From NCBI GenBank assembly GCA_036496585.1, contig DASXLB010000080.1, forward strand, positions 1 to 64,000: a DNA stretch of 64,000 nucleotides, in the 5' to 3' direction. Positions within the stretch are counted from its first letter, which is position 1, and each line of letters starts with the position of its first letter. Below, piece by piece: positions 17,268-28,128 of this stretch. The stretch is from Vicinamibacterales bacterium (GTDB taxonomy: Bacteria > Acidobacteriota > Vicinamibacteria > Vicinamibacterales > 2-12-FULL-66-21). The position numbers were made by a program, and so were the translations under genes. The notes below the pieces were generated by a model. The model made no database searches and was not told the DNA's origin. It saw only the letters and a list, made by a program, of their open reading frames with translations.

Positions 17268-17492
17268 TTGTCCACCCCCCAATTGCCAGAATCGACGTTA
17301 CAACCGAGGCTCACGCCACGCGAGCAGGATCTCGTCCGCGCGATACTCGAGGGCCTGCCGAACAAGGAAATCGCCCGGCGGCTGGGCATCAGCGTCCAGA
17401 CCGTGAAGAACGGCCTCGGACCCGTCTTTGACAAGTACCGCGTCACGAGCCGTCTCGAGCTCGCGATCCGGGCCGCGCCCAAACCGTCCTGA
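17268..17492 (+). CDS. Small LuxR/GerE-type HTH protein
   Basis: A 74-residue protein that is almost only a GerE helix-turn-helix domain: LTPREQDLVRAILEGLPNKE then IARRLGISVQTVKNGL, followed by a short helix (SRLELAIRA). There is no receiver or sensor domain, so it may act as a stand-alone DNA-binding protein or need a partner. The start is TTG, fixed by a strong AGGAGGT (17251-17257) about 10 bases upstream; this is one of the few clear Shine-Dalgarno genes here. An unusually AT-rich patch (17165-17203) precedes it and may hold its promoter (GATAAT, 17192-17197). Confidence 0.8.
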   Translation: MSTPQLPESTLQPRLTPREQDLVRAILEGLPNKEIARRLGISVQTVKNGLGPVFDKYRVTSRLELAIRAAPKPS

Positions 17493-17715
17493 TTGCGCCG
17501 GACGCGTCGATTTTCGCTGTCGCGCGTGACGGGCGGCAACGCCCGCGCGGAGTGCGGCGAAGGTTGGAGCGCGCGGCGCGTACCAGCAGCGTCAACACCC
17601 CGATGACCTCGGCCGGGAGATAGGCGAAGCGCTTCGCGCGCGCCGGCGGGCGAAGTGTTTCTGGGGACGGCGGCTGGCGCCGGGGTGATAGAGACGCTCC
17701 TGCGTATCGGCGAGG

Positions 17716-17721
17716 TACAAT
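17716..17721 (+). promoter_or_regulatory. Leaderless -10 box TACAAT for the methyltransferase/MTHFR gene
   Basis: TACAAT ends 5 bases before GTG 17727 and supports that start over earlier in-frame codons. The preceding 230 bases (17493-17715) hold no gene I can support. Confidence 0.6.
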
Positions 17722-17726
17722 TGATC

Positions 17727-19571
17727 GTGTCCCGCCCGTCATTTCTCGAAGCCCTCGAATCGCGTGTGCTCGTTTGTGACGGGGCCATGGGGACGATGCT
17801 CTACGCCCGCGGCATCTTCCTGAACCGCTCGTTCGACGAACTCAACCTGACGCAGCCTGATCTGGTCGCCGAAGTGCATCAGGCATACGTGCGTGCCGGC
17901 GCGGACGTCATCGAAACCAACACGTTCGGCGCCAACCGGGTGAAGCTGGGGGCGTTCGGCCTCGCCGATCGCGTGCACGCGATCAACGTCCAGGGAGCGC
18001 GGATCGTCCGCCACGCCGCGCGCGATCAGGCGTTCGTCGCCGGCGCGATCGGGCCGCTTGGCATTCGTATCGAGCCGTGGGGCAGGACCGGAGTCGACGA
18101 GGCCGAGGAATACTTTCGCGAGCAGGCGCGGGCGCTGATCGAAGGCGGCGTCGACCTGTTCGTTTTGGAGACGTTCCGCGACGTCAACGAGATCGGCGCC
18201 GCGATTCGCGCCGTCCGCAGTCTGGGCACCCTCCCGATCGTCGCGCAGATGACGACGGAGGAGGACGGCAACAGCCTCGACGGGGTGGCGCCGGAGACGT
18301 TCGTTCCCGAACTGGAGCAGCGCGGCGCCGACGTCATCGGCCTGAACTGCAGCGTCGGGCCGGCGGCGATGCTCGAGACGCTCGAGCGGATGGCGCGGGT
18401 CGCGCAGGTGAAGCTATCGGCGCAGCCGAACGCCGGCAAGCCGCGCGAGATCGAAGGCCGCAATCTCTACCTCTGCTCGCCCGACTACATGGCCTCGTAC
18501 GCGCGGCGTTTCATCAACGCCGGCGTGCGTCTGGTCGGCGGCTGCTGCGGCACGACGCCGGATCATATCCGCGCGATCAAGGTGGCGGTACGCTCGCTGG
18601 CGCCGGGGGCGACGCGCAAGGATGGCCGCGGCGCGGCCGCGCCGTCGGCGGCGGCGGCCGCGCCGCCGGTTCCACGCGGTCAGAAGTCGCGGATGGCGCA
18701 TTCCCTCGTGCGCGGCGGGTTCGTCGTCAGCGTCGAACTGGCGCCCCCCCGCGGCTTCCAGTCGGACCAGCTCGTCGAACACGCGAAGCGGCTCAAGATC
18801 CATGGGGTCGACCTGGTCAACGTGCCCGACAGTCCGCACGTCACCGCCCGCATGAGCGCGCTCGCCGCCGCCTGCCTAGTGCAGCAGCACGCCGGGGTGG
18901 AGACGATCCTCCACTACGCCTCGCGCAGCCGCACGCTGCTGGCGCTGCAGTCGGACCTGCTCGGCGCGCACTCGATGGGCGTACGCAACGTGCTGCTGGT
19001 CACCGGCGATCCGCCGAAGGTCGGCGATTACCCCGACGCGACCGCCGTCTCGGAAGTGGATGCGATCGGCCTCGTCAACGCGGTCGCGCGCCTGAACACC
19101 GGCCTCGACATCGGCGGCCAGGCGATCGGCAGTCCGACGGCGTTCCACATCGGCGTGGCGGTCAACCCCGGCGCGCTGAGCCTGGATGAGGAGCTGCGGC
19201 GCTTCGCGTACAAGGTGCAGGCCGGCGCCGAGTTCGCGATCACGCAGCCGGTCTTCGATGCCGCGGAGTTCCGCGCATTTCTGGACCGCGTCGGCGCGTT
19301 CGACATTCCGATCATTGCCGGGTTGATGCCGCTCGAGAGCCTCCGTCATGCGGAGTTCCTGGCCAACGAGGTTCCCGGCGTACGCGTGCCCGAGGCCGTC
19401 GTCGAGCGTATGCGGCGTGCGGAGGCGGAGGGGCGGGCGGCCGAGGAAGGGCTCGCCATCGTGCGTGAAGTGGCCTCAGAGATCCGGCCGTTCGTCCGCG
19501 GCGTGCAGATCTCGACGGGTCCGAAGGCGATCGACACGGCCCTGGGCCTCATCGAGGCCGTCGGCGCCTAG
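17727..19571 (+). CDS. Bifunctional homocysteine S-methyltransferase / 5,10-methylenetetrahydrofolate reductase
   Basis: A 614-residue fusion. The N-terminal half is a zinc-dependent homocysteine methyltransferase: CDGAMGTMLY near the start, GLNCSVG (C208) and GGCCGTTPDHI (C273, C274) supply the zinc thiols. After an Ala-rich linker, residues from about 320 to the end form an MTHFR domain (VSVELAPPRGFQSDQL, VTGDPPKVGDYP, FAITQPVFD). In this YitJ-like family one half makes methyl-THF and the other transfers a methyl group to homocysteine, giving methionine without cobalamin domains. GTG 17727 is chosen because a -10 box ends 5 bases upstream and the catalytic core starts at once. Confidence 0.93.
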   Translation: MSRPSFLEALESRVLVCDGAMGTMLYARGIFLNRSFDELNLTQPDLVAEVHQAYVRAGADVIETNTFGANRVKLGAFGLADRVHAINVQGARIVRHAARDQAFVAGAIGPLGIRIEPWGRTGVDEAEEYFREQARALIEGGVDLFVLETFRDVNEIGAAIRAVRSLGTLPIVAQMTTEEDGNSLDGVAPETFVPELEQRGADVIGLNCSVGPAAMLETLERMARVAQVKLSAQPNAGKPREIEGRNLYLCSPDYMASYARRFINAGVRLVGGCCGTTPDHIRAIKVAVRSLAPGATRKDGRGAAAPSAAAAAPPVPRGQKSRMAHSLVRGGFVVSVELAPPRGFQSDQLVEHAKRLKIHGVDLVNVPDSPHVTARMSALAAACLVQQHAGVETILHYASRSRTLLALQSDLLGAHSMGVRNVLLVTGDPPKVGDYPDATAVSEVDAIGLVNAVARLNTGLDIGGQAIGSPTAFHIGVAVNPGALSLDEELRRFAYKVQAGAEFAITQPVFDAAEFRAFLDRVGAFDIPIIAGLMPLESLRHAEFLANEVPGVRVPEAVVERMRRAEAEGRAAEEGLAIVREVASEIRPFVRGVQISTGPKAIDTALGLIEAVGA

Positions 19572-19639
19572 CCTCGTGTCTCGCCGACTCGGCGGCCGCC
19601 GCGGCACGCTTCTGCTTGCCGAACTCCGCGTCCAGGGGA

Positions 19640-19645
19640 TATAGT
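19640..19645 (+). promoter_or_regulatory. -10 box TATAGT for the PmtA-like gene
   Basis: TATAGT ends 9 bases before ATG 19655. GGAGG lies only 2 bases before the ATG, too near for normal ribosome binding, so a very short or absent leader is likely. Confidence 0.5.
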
Positions 19646-19654
19646 CCGGAGGCT

Positions 19655-20341
19655 ATGGCCATATTCGAGCGGAAGCCCGAAGAGAACGTCACGGGCGACG
19701 CAGCCACGCGTGCCCTGTCGGTGGCGGCCGTCGAAAACCACTTCGTCGAGAGCGTCTATGACAAGCTCGCGAAGGTCTACGACCTGTTTTTCGGGCCGAC
19801 GCTGCACCCGGGCCGGCTCCGGGCCATCAAGCGCATGAACATCCAGGCGGGCGAGCGGGTGCTCGAAGTCGGCGTGGGCACGGGCATCAACCTCGATCTC
19901 TACCCGCGGGACGCGGCCATCACCGGCATCGACTACACGGCGTCGATGCTCGAGAAGGCGCGCGAACGCGCCGCCAAGCGTACGGGCACGCCGGCGCGGC
20001 TGCTGCAGATGGACGCCGCCGACCTCAGGTTCGCCGATAACTCGTTCGACATCGTCTACGCCCCGTACCTGATCAGCGTCGTCCCCGATCCGGTCAAAGT
20101 GGCGCAGGAGATGCGGCGCGTCTGCCGGCCCGGCGGGCGCATCATCTTCCTGAATCATTTCCTCAGCCCGAATCCGCTCCTCTCGCGCGTCGAGCGCTGG
20201 ATCTCGCCGGCGACGATCCACATCGGCTTCAAGTCAGACCTCGACATGCCCGCGTTTCTCGCGCAGGCGATCCTGCAGCCGGTGTCGATCGAAAAGGTCA
20301 ACATCCCCAAGATCTGGTCGCTCGTTACCTGCGTGAAGTAA
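19655..20341 (+). CDS. SAM-dependent methyltransferase, PmtA-like
   Basis: A 228-residue class I methyltransferase. The SAM motif LEVGVGTGINLDLYP lies at 70-84, and the acidic ribose-binding residue is in TGIDYTASML (90-99). The stretch VYDLFFGPTLHPGRLRAI before it resembles Rhodobacter-type phosphatidylethanolamine N-methyltransferase (PmtA), which methylates PE toward phosphatidylcholine at the membrane surface; a UbiE-like quinone methyltransferase is the main alternative. In-frame codons upstream to 19616 are open, but -10 box position and family length favour ATG 19655. It is convergent with the aminopeptidase gene 28 bases downstream. Confidence 0.82.
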   Translation: MAIFERKPEENVTGDAATRALSVAAVENHFVESVYDKLAKVYDLFFGPTLHPGRLRAIKRMNIQAGERVLEVGVGTGINLDLYPRDAAITGIDYTASMLEKARERAAKRTGTPARLLQMDAADLRFADNSFDIVYAPYLISVVPDPVKVAQEMRRVCRPGGRIIFLNHFLSPNPLLSRVERWISPATIHIGFKSDLDMPAFLAQAILQPVSIEKVNIPKIWSLVTCVK

Positions 20342-20369
20342 GCGGCCACCCGCCAGCGGCCAGCAGCGG

Positions 20370-21632
20370 TTACCCCCCGAACGGATTCTCCAGCGACGCC
20401 GACTGCGGCGTGAACAGTTCCGCGCCGTTCTCGGTGATGTGCATGTCGTCTTCGAGCCGCACGCCGAATTCGCCGCGAATGTAGACGCCGGGTTCGTCGC
20501 TGAACGTCATGTGCGGCTGCGCGGTGATGGTCTGCTCCCAGCCGAACATGTTGTTCTTCACCAGGTACGGCCACTCGTGGCCGTCCATGCCGATGCCGTG
20601 TCCGACGCGGTGGGTGAAGAACTTGAAGCCGGGGCCGTAGCCTGCGTCGGTGATCACGGTGCGCGCCGCCGCGTCGATCGAATCGAGCGTGGCGCCTGGC
20701 CGCGCCGCCTTGAGCGCCGCCGTCTGCGCGGTCTTGACGATGTCGAACACGCGCTTCTGCTTGTCGGTGGCTTTGCCGAGTACGAAGGTGCGCGTCAGGT
20801 CGGATTGGTAGCCCTCCACCGTGCAGCCATCGTCGATCATGATGATCGTGCCTTCCCTGATCGTCTGCGGCTGGATGGAGCCGTGGGGAAGCGCGGTGTA
20901 CTCGCCCACCTGTACGCTCGCCTCGCCGGGGAAACCGACGCGGCGGTACGCTTCCGAGATGAGCCCCGACACCGTGTCCTGCGTCATGCCTGGCGCGAGC
21001 GCCTTGTAGACCGCGGCGTAGACGCTCAGCGTGGCTCTCGACGCCAGCCGCATCAGCTCGATCTCGTGCGGCGACTTGATCATCCGGCAGCCGGACACGA
21101 CCGGAGTCGCGGTGACGAGCGTGAGGGCCGTCGCCGCCTTGGCGACGCTCTCACTCCAGACGTGTTTGGTCGTTTCTTCGATCCCGAGCGTACCCGCCGC
21201 GACTCTGCGGTCGCGCAGCCCGTCGGCGACCAGCGCGTACGGGCTTTGGTCCTCGTTCCAGGTGCGGATATCCGCCCGGCCGCCGCCGAACGGGCCGAGG
21301 GCGATCTGCTCGCGCGCACGTTCCTCCTCGAAGGCCGGGCAGACGAAGAACGGCTCTCCCTTCTGCGGCACCACGCAGGCGAAGAGCCGCTCGCCGCCGT
21401 CCCAGCGGACGGCGGTGAAGTAGACGAGCGACGTGCCCTCCGTGAGCATGATCGCGTCGATCCGGTGAGCGGCCATCAGCCGGCGCGCCTGCTCGATCCG
21501 CGCGCGCCGCTCGTCGGCGGTGATCGGGGCAGCCTGGGCCTTCATCGACGGCAGCGACGCGATCGGCGCCGGCAGCTGCGAGCCGACTAGGAGCGCAGAG
21601 GAGCCGGCGAGGAACTCGCGTCGCGTAAACAT
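20370..21632 (-). CDS. Tat-exported Xaa-Pro aminopeptidase (M24)
   Basis: A 420-residue M24 metallopeptidase that removes N-terminal residues before proline. The five metal ligands of the pita-bread fold are visible: two Asp in MIDDGC and QSDLTRTF, His in HRVGHGIGMDGHEW, Glu in SDEPGVYI and Glu in VRLEDDMHI. The N-terminus MFTRREFLAGSSALLVG is a twin-arginine signal, so this copy is exported folded, unlike the usual cytoplasmic PepP. ATG 21632 lies 46 bases inside the upstream glycosyltransferase gene and has its own TATGAT box 6 bases upstream. It may process proline-rich peptides in the periplasm together with other peptidases of this cluster. Confidence 0.93.
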   Translation of the reverse strand: MFTRREFLAGSSALLVGSQLPAPIASLPSMKAQAAPITADERRARIEQARRLMAAHRIDAIMLTEGTSLVYFTAVRWDGGERLFACVVPQKGEPFFVCPAFEEERAREQIALGPFGGGRADIRTWNEDQSPYALVADGLRDRRVAAGTLGIEETTKHVWSESVAKAATALTLVTATPVVSGCRMIKSPHEIELMRLASRATLSVYAAVYKALAPGMTQDTVSGLISEAYRRVGFPGEASVQVGEYTALPHGSIQPQTIREGTIIMIDDGCTVEGYQSDLTRTFVLGKATDKQKRVFDIVKTAQTAALKAARPGATLDSIDAAARTVITDAGYGPGFKFFTHRVGHGIGMDGHEWPYLVKNNMFGWEQTITAQPHMTFSDEPGVYIRGEFGVRLEDDMHITENGAELFTPQSASLENPFGG

Positions 21633-22752
21633 GCGGCGATCATATCCGCAACCACCTCGGCGCCGTCGGTCGCCGGCTGCTCGGGCGGCGGCGGTGCGCC
21701 GGCGGCCGCATCGAGCGCCGCCAGCCATCGGCCCGCGAGCAGCGCCGCGTTGTCGAGCGGCGCACACCGCAGATATCTCGGCATTTCACGCAGCATCACG
21801 GGGTACTCGGCAAAACGGCCGCGCGGGGTGTAGACCATCGCTGTGCCGTTGGCGACGCACTCGGACACGATGCCGTAGCCAGGCTTGGTGACGACGACGT
21901 CGCTGGCGCGCACCAGGTCGGGATAGCGCAGGCCGGCGTCGTAGATGTCGGTGTCGGCGATGATCCGCAGGTGTCCGCGGTCGAGGCGCTCGCCGGCCCC
22001 GCCGGTCAGCACGACGGTCCACGTGTCGGCGCAGTCGAGGCGATTGAGCGCCAGGCGGCCGGCGCCGTAGCCGCCGAAGGAGACGAGCGCTACGCGGCGA
22101 TCGCCCGGGAGCGACAGTCGCCCGAGCACCTCCTCGCGCGAGCGCGACGGATCGGCGTGGCGGGCGACGAACGGCACGTCGAGCACGCGTCGCTCCTGCG
22201 GCGCGTCGGCCTGCCACGCCGCGTCGAAGCTGGCGAAGCCGCCCTGTATCGGCAGCCGCCACGCGGCTCGCGCCTGCCGATACGCGCGCTGAATCACCGG
22301 CACCAGATCGGGCGCGAGCGGCAGCAGCTCCGCGTACTCCTCGTAGATCCAGTCCCACGTGAAATTCGACACCACCACCGACGGGATGCCGGCGCGCGCG
22401 GCGGCCTCGCAGCCGAGCGGCGCCGCGTCGACGATCACCAGTCGCGTGTCGCGCTCGCGCAGCAGCCGCGCCTCGTCGTCGGCGCGCGCGGGGAGCGTCG
22501 CGTAGAAGTCGCGCGCGTCGAGGAGGCTCTGGCGCGCGTCGAGGCGCAGGCTGTCGATCTGGACGATGCCGGTGTCGCAGGGGCGTGGATCGAGCTCGAA
22601 TGGCACGCGGAGCGTGCGCTCGAGCAGCCATCGCGCGGCGGCGCTGCGGATGAACACCCGCACCGCCGGATGGCGCGAGACCAGGGCGTTGATGATTTCG
22701 ACCTGCCGCGAGGCGTGGCCGAAGCCGTGGCCGCTGATGTAGAAGGCGACCG

Positions 22753-22756
<4 letters not shown>
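21587..22756 (-). CDS. GT-B glycosyltransferase-like protein (arabinokinase N-domain/MurG-like)
   Basis: A 389-residue protein with a GT-B look. It begins with YISGHGFGHASR, the glycine-rich first loop typical of MurG-like enzymes and of the N-terminal domain of plant L-arabinokinase. The C-terminal half has VVLTGGAGERL and the donor-site-like region VVTKPGYGIVSECVANGTAM. No signal peptide or membrane helix is present. The sugar donor and acceptor are unknown; the family is often called hypothetical. The GTG start overlaps the lon stop by 4 bases and the 3' end overlaps the aminopeptidase start by 46 bases, so it belongs to the lon transcript. Confidence 0.75.
21639..21644 (-). promoter_or_regulatory. 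Internal leaderless -10 box TATGAT for aminopeptidase P
   Basis: On the minus strand TATGAT ends 6 bases before ATG 21632. It lies within the 3' coding part of the glycosyltransferase gene, so the aminopeptidase can be expressed apart from the operon. Confidence 0.5.
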
Positions 22757-25149
<2,393 letters not shown>

Positions 25150-25236
25150 GTCGTCTCTTTCCGAGCGGCGTCGCCGTTCGGACTCTCATGCGTGTGCCGT
25201 CTTCGTGTGTCGTCGTGCGCATCCGCGTGTGGTCCG

Positions 25237-26709
25237 TCATTGGTCCTGGCGTTTGATCGGCGTCGCGCCGCGCTCGGCGACGATCCAGGCGGTGCGCGCT
25301 GCCAGTCGCGCGACCCGTTCGAGCTTGCCAAAATCGATCCGCGCCGGCTCATCCGATGGCGTGTGATAGTCGGGATGAAGCCCGGTCGTGAAGTAAACCG
25401 CCGGGATGCCGTGCCGCAGGAACGGCCACTGGTCCGAGCGGTGAAGGAGATCCTGGGCACCGACGTCGTAGTCTTCCTTCAGGCTCAGGCCGACGGCGCC
25501 GTTGGCCTGCCGCACGTCGGCGGCGAGCTCCGGCGTGTAGCTGTAGCCGAGCACGTGCAGCGTGTTCGTGCTCGAGGCGGCGTCGATCTTCGGGAATCCC
25601 GTGAAGCGCCAGTCGTCGGGGTCTGGCACCTCTTCGTGGCGCCCCACCATGTCGAGGTTGATATTGGCGATGACGCGGCGGCCCGGGCGGCCGGCTTCGA
25701 CGAACGCCTCGGCGCCCAATTCTCCCTTTTCCTCGCCGTTCCACAACGCGAAGAGCACCGCCCGGGCCGGCCGCTCGCCATGGGCCGCCGCCTGCGCGAA
25801 CGCCGCCGCCCCGGCCATCACCGCCGCCGTCCCCGACGCGTTGTCGTCGGCGCCGTGGTAGATCCGCCCGGCGTCGTCGACGCCGTCGTGGTCCAGATGC
25901 GCGCCGACGACGACCAGCTCATGCCGGTGGCGGCTGTCTCTTCCTTCGACGACCCCGAGCACGTTGTGGATCCGAAGCGGCTCGGCCACCAGGGCGGGCG
26001 AGAGCGTCGCGCTCAGCCGGTGGCCGGCGCGCAGCGCGGCCTCGATGGGCCGGGCTGCCGGCTGCGACAGCGTCACGATCGGCGCGGGCTGCGACCGCAG
26101 CGCGGTCATCAGACGATAGGTCGCCTCGCGGACCGACGGACGAGCGGGCCACACGCTGGCCAGCTGCGGCAGGTAGCGGCCGACGACCACCGCGCCGAGC
26201 GCGCCGTGCAACAGCGCCGCGGCGACCTGCGGGTCGGGGTCGCCATCGGTGCTGACGAGCGCGACGGCGTCGCCCACGCCGCCGTCCGCCTGGACGAGCG
26301 GTGCGGTGACATCCCGATCGCCGGTTTCCGGCAGCGGATAGAAGTCCGGACCGGCGGCGAACTCGCCCAGCGTCGAGCCATCTTCGTCGCGCACGGTCAG
26401 ATGCGCGCCGGGGCCGAGCGTCGGACGATACACGTCGACCGGCTGATAGCACGATCCCTCGGCACCCGCCGGCGTGACGCCGGCCTGGGTGAGGGTGTCG
26501 CACACGTAGGTCTCGGCCTTCTGGTTGCCGACATCGCCGACGCCGCGGCCGCGGAAGTCGTCGCCGGCCAGCGTCTCGACGTAGGCGCGCAGCGCATCGA
26601 TCCGGATGTCGTCGAGCGCCGGCGCGATCGGCCGGGTAGCCGGCGCCGGTGCGACCGCGCCGATCACGCCGACGAGCACGAGCAGCAGAGCCGGCTGCGG
26701 CGACCTCAT
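25237..26709 (-). CDS. Secreted M28 family metallopeptidase with PA-like insert
   Basis: A 490-residue exported zinc peptidase. The signal peptide is LLLVLVGVIGAVAPAPA. The co-catalytic zinc ligands are visible in order: His in GAHLDHDG, Asp in GADDNASG, Glu in NGEEKGE, Asp in NLDMVG and His in PDYHTPSD. Residues about 110-250 form a protease-associated-like insert (VALVSTDGD...). M28 enzymes release amino acids from peptide N-termini. The frame stays open far upstream, but ATG 26709 is fixed by the signal peptide, AAGG next to it and a TATCCT box 6 bases upstream. Lon follows after 87 bases on the same strand. Confidence 0.92.
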   Translation of the reverse strand: MRSPQPALLLVLVGVIGAVAPAPATRPIAPALDDIRIDALRAYVETLAGDDFRGRGVGDVGNQKAETYVCDTLTQAGVTPAGAEGSCYQPVDVYRPTLGPGAHLTVRDEDGSTLGEFAAGPDFYPLPETGDRDVTAPLVQADGGVGDAVALVSTDGDPDPQVAAALLHGALGAVVVGRYLPQLASVWPARPSVREATYRLMTALRSQPAPIVTLSQPAARPIEAALRAGHRLSATLSPALVAEPLRIHNVLGVVEGRDSRHRHELVVVGAHLDHDGVDDAGRIYHGADDNASGTAAVMAGAAAFAQAAAHGERPARAVLFALWNGEEKGELGAEAFVEAGRPGRRVIANINLDMVGRHEEVPDPDDWRFTGFPKIDAASSTNTLHVLGYSYTPELAADVRQANGAVGLSLKEDYDVGAQDLLHRSDQWPFLRHGIPAVYFTTGLHPDYHTPSDEPARIDFGKLERVARLAARTAWIVAERGATPIKRQDQ

Positions 26710-26715
26710 CCTTCT

Positions 26716-26721
26716 AGGATA
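26716..26721 (-). promoter_or_regulatory. -10 box TATCCT for the M28 peptidase gene
   Basis: On the minus strand TATCCT ends 6 bases before ATG 26709. It faces the divergent ketosynthase promoter 76 bases away. Confidence 0.5.
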
Positions 26722-26796
26722 ACGAACTTCGCGGCGCTTACCGGATTCGTCGCGCATTTTCCAGAACCGTTGCTCGTGCTGCGCGCAGCCGTGACG

Positions 26797-26802
26797 TACA
26801 AT
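26797..26802 (+). promoter_or_regulatory. Leaderless -10 box TACAAT for the ketosynthase gene
   Basis: TACAAT ends 6 bases before ATG 26809, with no room for a ribosome binding site. It is identical to the box before the methyltransferase/MTHFR gene. Confidence 0.6.
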
Positions 26803-26808
26803 TCGCGC

Positions 26809-28074
26809 ATGTCGCGCCCACGCGTCGCCATCACCGGCATCGGCGTCGTCTCCCCGTACGGCGTCGGACGCGAGCGGTTCTGGACCTACGTGAGCAAAGG
26901 GTGCAGCGCGACCCGCGCCATCACCGAGTTCGACGCATCCGTGTTCCCCTGCAGCGTCGCGGCACCGGTGCCGTCTTCGGTGTCGATCGATGACGCGGCA
27001 GCAGTCGAAACGCGGGCCGGCGAGGGGAACGGACGGCCGGATCCGCGGCGCTACTCGCGCGCATCCTTGATCGCGGTGATGGCCGCGCGCGAGGCGTGGG
27101 CCGACGCGGGGCTGCGTATCAACGAGCCGGGTGGCGGCGTCATCGTCGGCAGCGGCGCCGGCGGCATCGACGTCGCCGAGCGGCAGTATTTCGAGTTCTT
27201 CAACGACGGGTGGAAGCGCGTCACGCCCTACGCGATTCCGGTGTCGATCGTCGGGATGATCTCCAGCGAGATTTCGATCGCCCTCGAGCTGCACGGCATC
27301 AGCCACGTGCTGTCGACCGGCTGCACCAGTTCGACCGACGCGATCGGCTACGCGGCTTCGCTCATCAGGGCCGGTGAGGCCGAGATGCTGCTCACCGGCG
27401 GCGCCGACGCCTGCGTCACCCCGGGGATGATCTTCGGCTTCGCCAAGATGCGCGCCGTGGCGACGCACTACAACGACACGCCGGCGCAGGCGTCGCGCCC
27501 CTTCGACCGCGGCCGCGACGGCTTCGTGCTCGGAGAAGGTGCGTGGATGCTGGTGCTCGAGAGCGAAGAGCGGGCGCGGGCCCGCGGCGCCCACATCTAC
27601 GCGACGGTCGAGGGGTACGGATCGACCTGCGACGCCTATCATCGCGTGCAGATGGCGCCCGATGGCGAGCAGATCATCCGGGCGATGCGTCTGGCGATCG
27701 AGCGCTCCGGCCGCGCCGTCGAAGAGATCGGCTACGTCAACTACCACGGCACGTCGACGCAGCTCAACGACGCGGTGGAATCGCGCTGTGTCCGTCGGCT
27801 GTTCGGCGCGCGCGCCGACGCGGTGCCGGGATCGTCGACCAAGTCGATGATCGGCCATCCGCAAGGCGCCAGCGGCGCCGCCGGGATCGTCACCGCCGCG
27901 CTGGCGCTGTCGCGCGGCTTCCTGCCGCCGACGATCAACCAGCGCGACTCCGATCCGGACTGCGATCTCGACTACATTCCCAACGCCGGCCGCGCGGCGT
28001 CCCCCGCGGCGGCGCTGTGCAACTGCCTCGGGTTCGGATCGAAGAATTCGGCGATGGTGATCGGCGCCGTCTGA
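26809..28074 (+). CDS. Beta-ketoacyl-ACP synthase, FabF-like
   Basis: A 421-residue ketosynthase that condenses an acyl thioester with malonyl-ACP. The active-site cysteine is C172 in STGCTSSTDAIG, and the two catalytic histidines are H313 (NYHGTSTQLND) and H350 (SMIGHPQGASGAAG). The nucleophile elbow reads STGCTSS rather than the common STACASG type, and an extra loop of about 30 residues occurs near residue 50-80, so this is a specialised KAS II-like enzyme, not obviously the housekeeping FabF. No ACP, malonyltransferase or reductase of fatty acid synthesis is next to it. The downstream FAD reductase and methyltransferase suggest a dedicated lipid or polyketide route. Confidence 0.92.
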   Translation: MSRPRVAITGIGVVSPYGVGRERFWTYVSKGCSATRAITEFDASVFPCSVAAPVPSSVSIDDAAAVETRAGEGNGRPDPRRYSRASLIAVMAAREAWADAGLRINEPGGGVIVGSGAGGIDVAERQYFEFFNDGWKRVTPYAIPVSIVGMISSEISIALELHGISHVLSTGCTSSTDAIGYAASLIRAGEAEMLLTGGADACVTPGMIFGFAKMRAVATHYNDTPAQASRPFDRGRDGFVLGEGAWMLVLESEERARARGAHIYATVEGYGSTCDAYHRVQMAPDGEQIIRAMRLAIERSGRAVEEIGYVNYHGTSTQLNDAVESRCVRRLFGARADAVPGSSTKSMIGHPQGASGAAGIVTAALALSRGFLPPTINQRDSDPDCDLDYIPNAGRAASPAAALCNCLGFGSKNSAMVIGAV

Positions 28075-28128
28075 AGCCGCGCCGGTGTCGACCCCGCGAC
28101 TCCACCCGGCGCGCGCCGAACGGCGAAG

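Noticed and set aside
17443-17742. Minus-strand 99-codon frame in the 17.5-17.7 kb gap
   Set aside because: Arg/Pro-rich, overlaps coding ends on both sides, no start signal or domain; the gap is best left without a gene.
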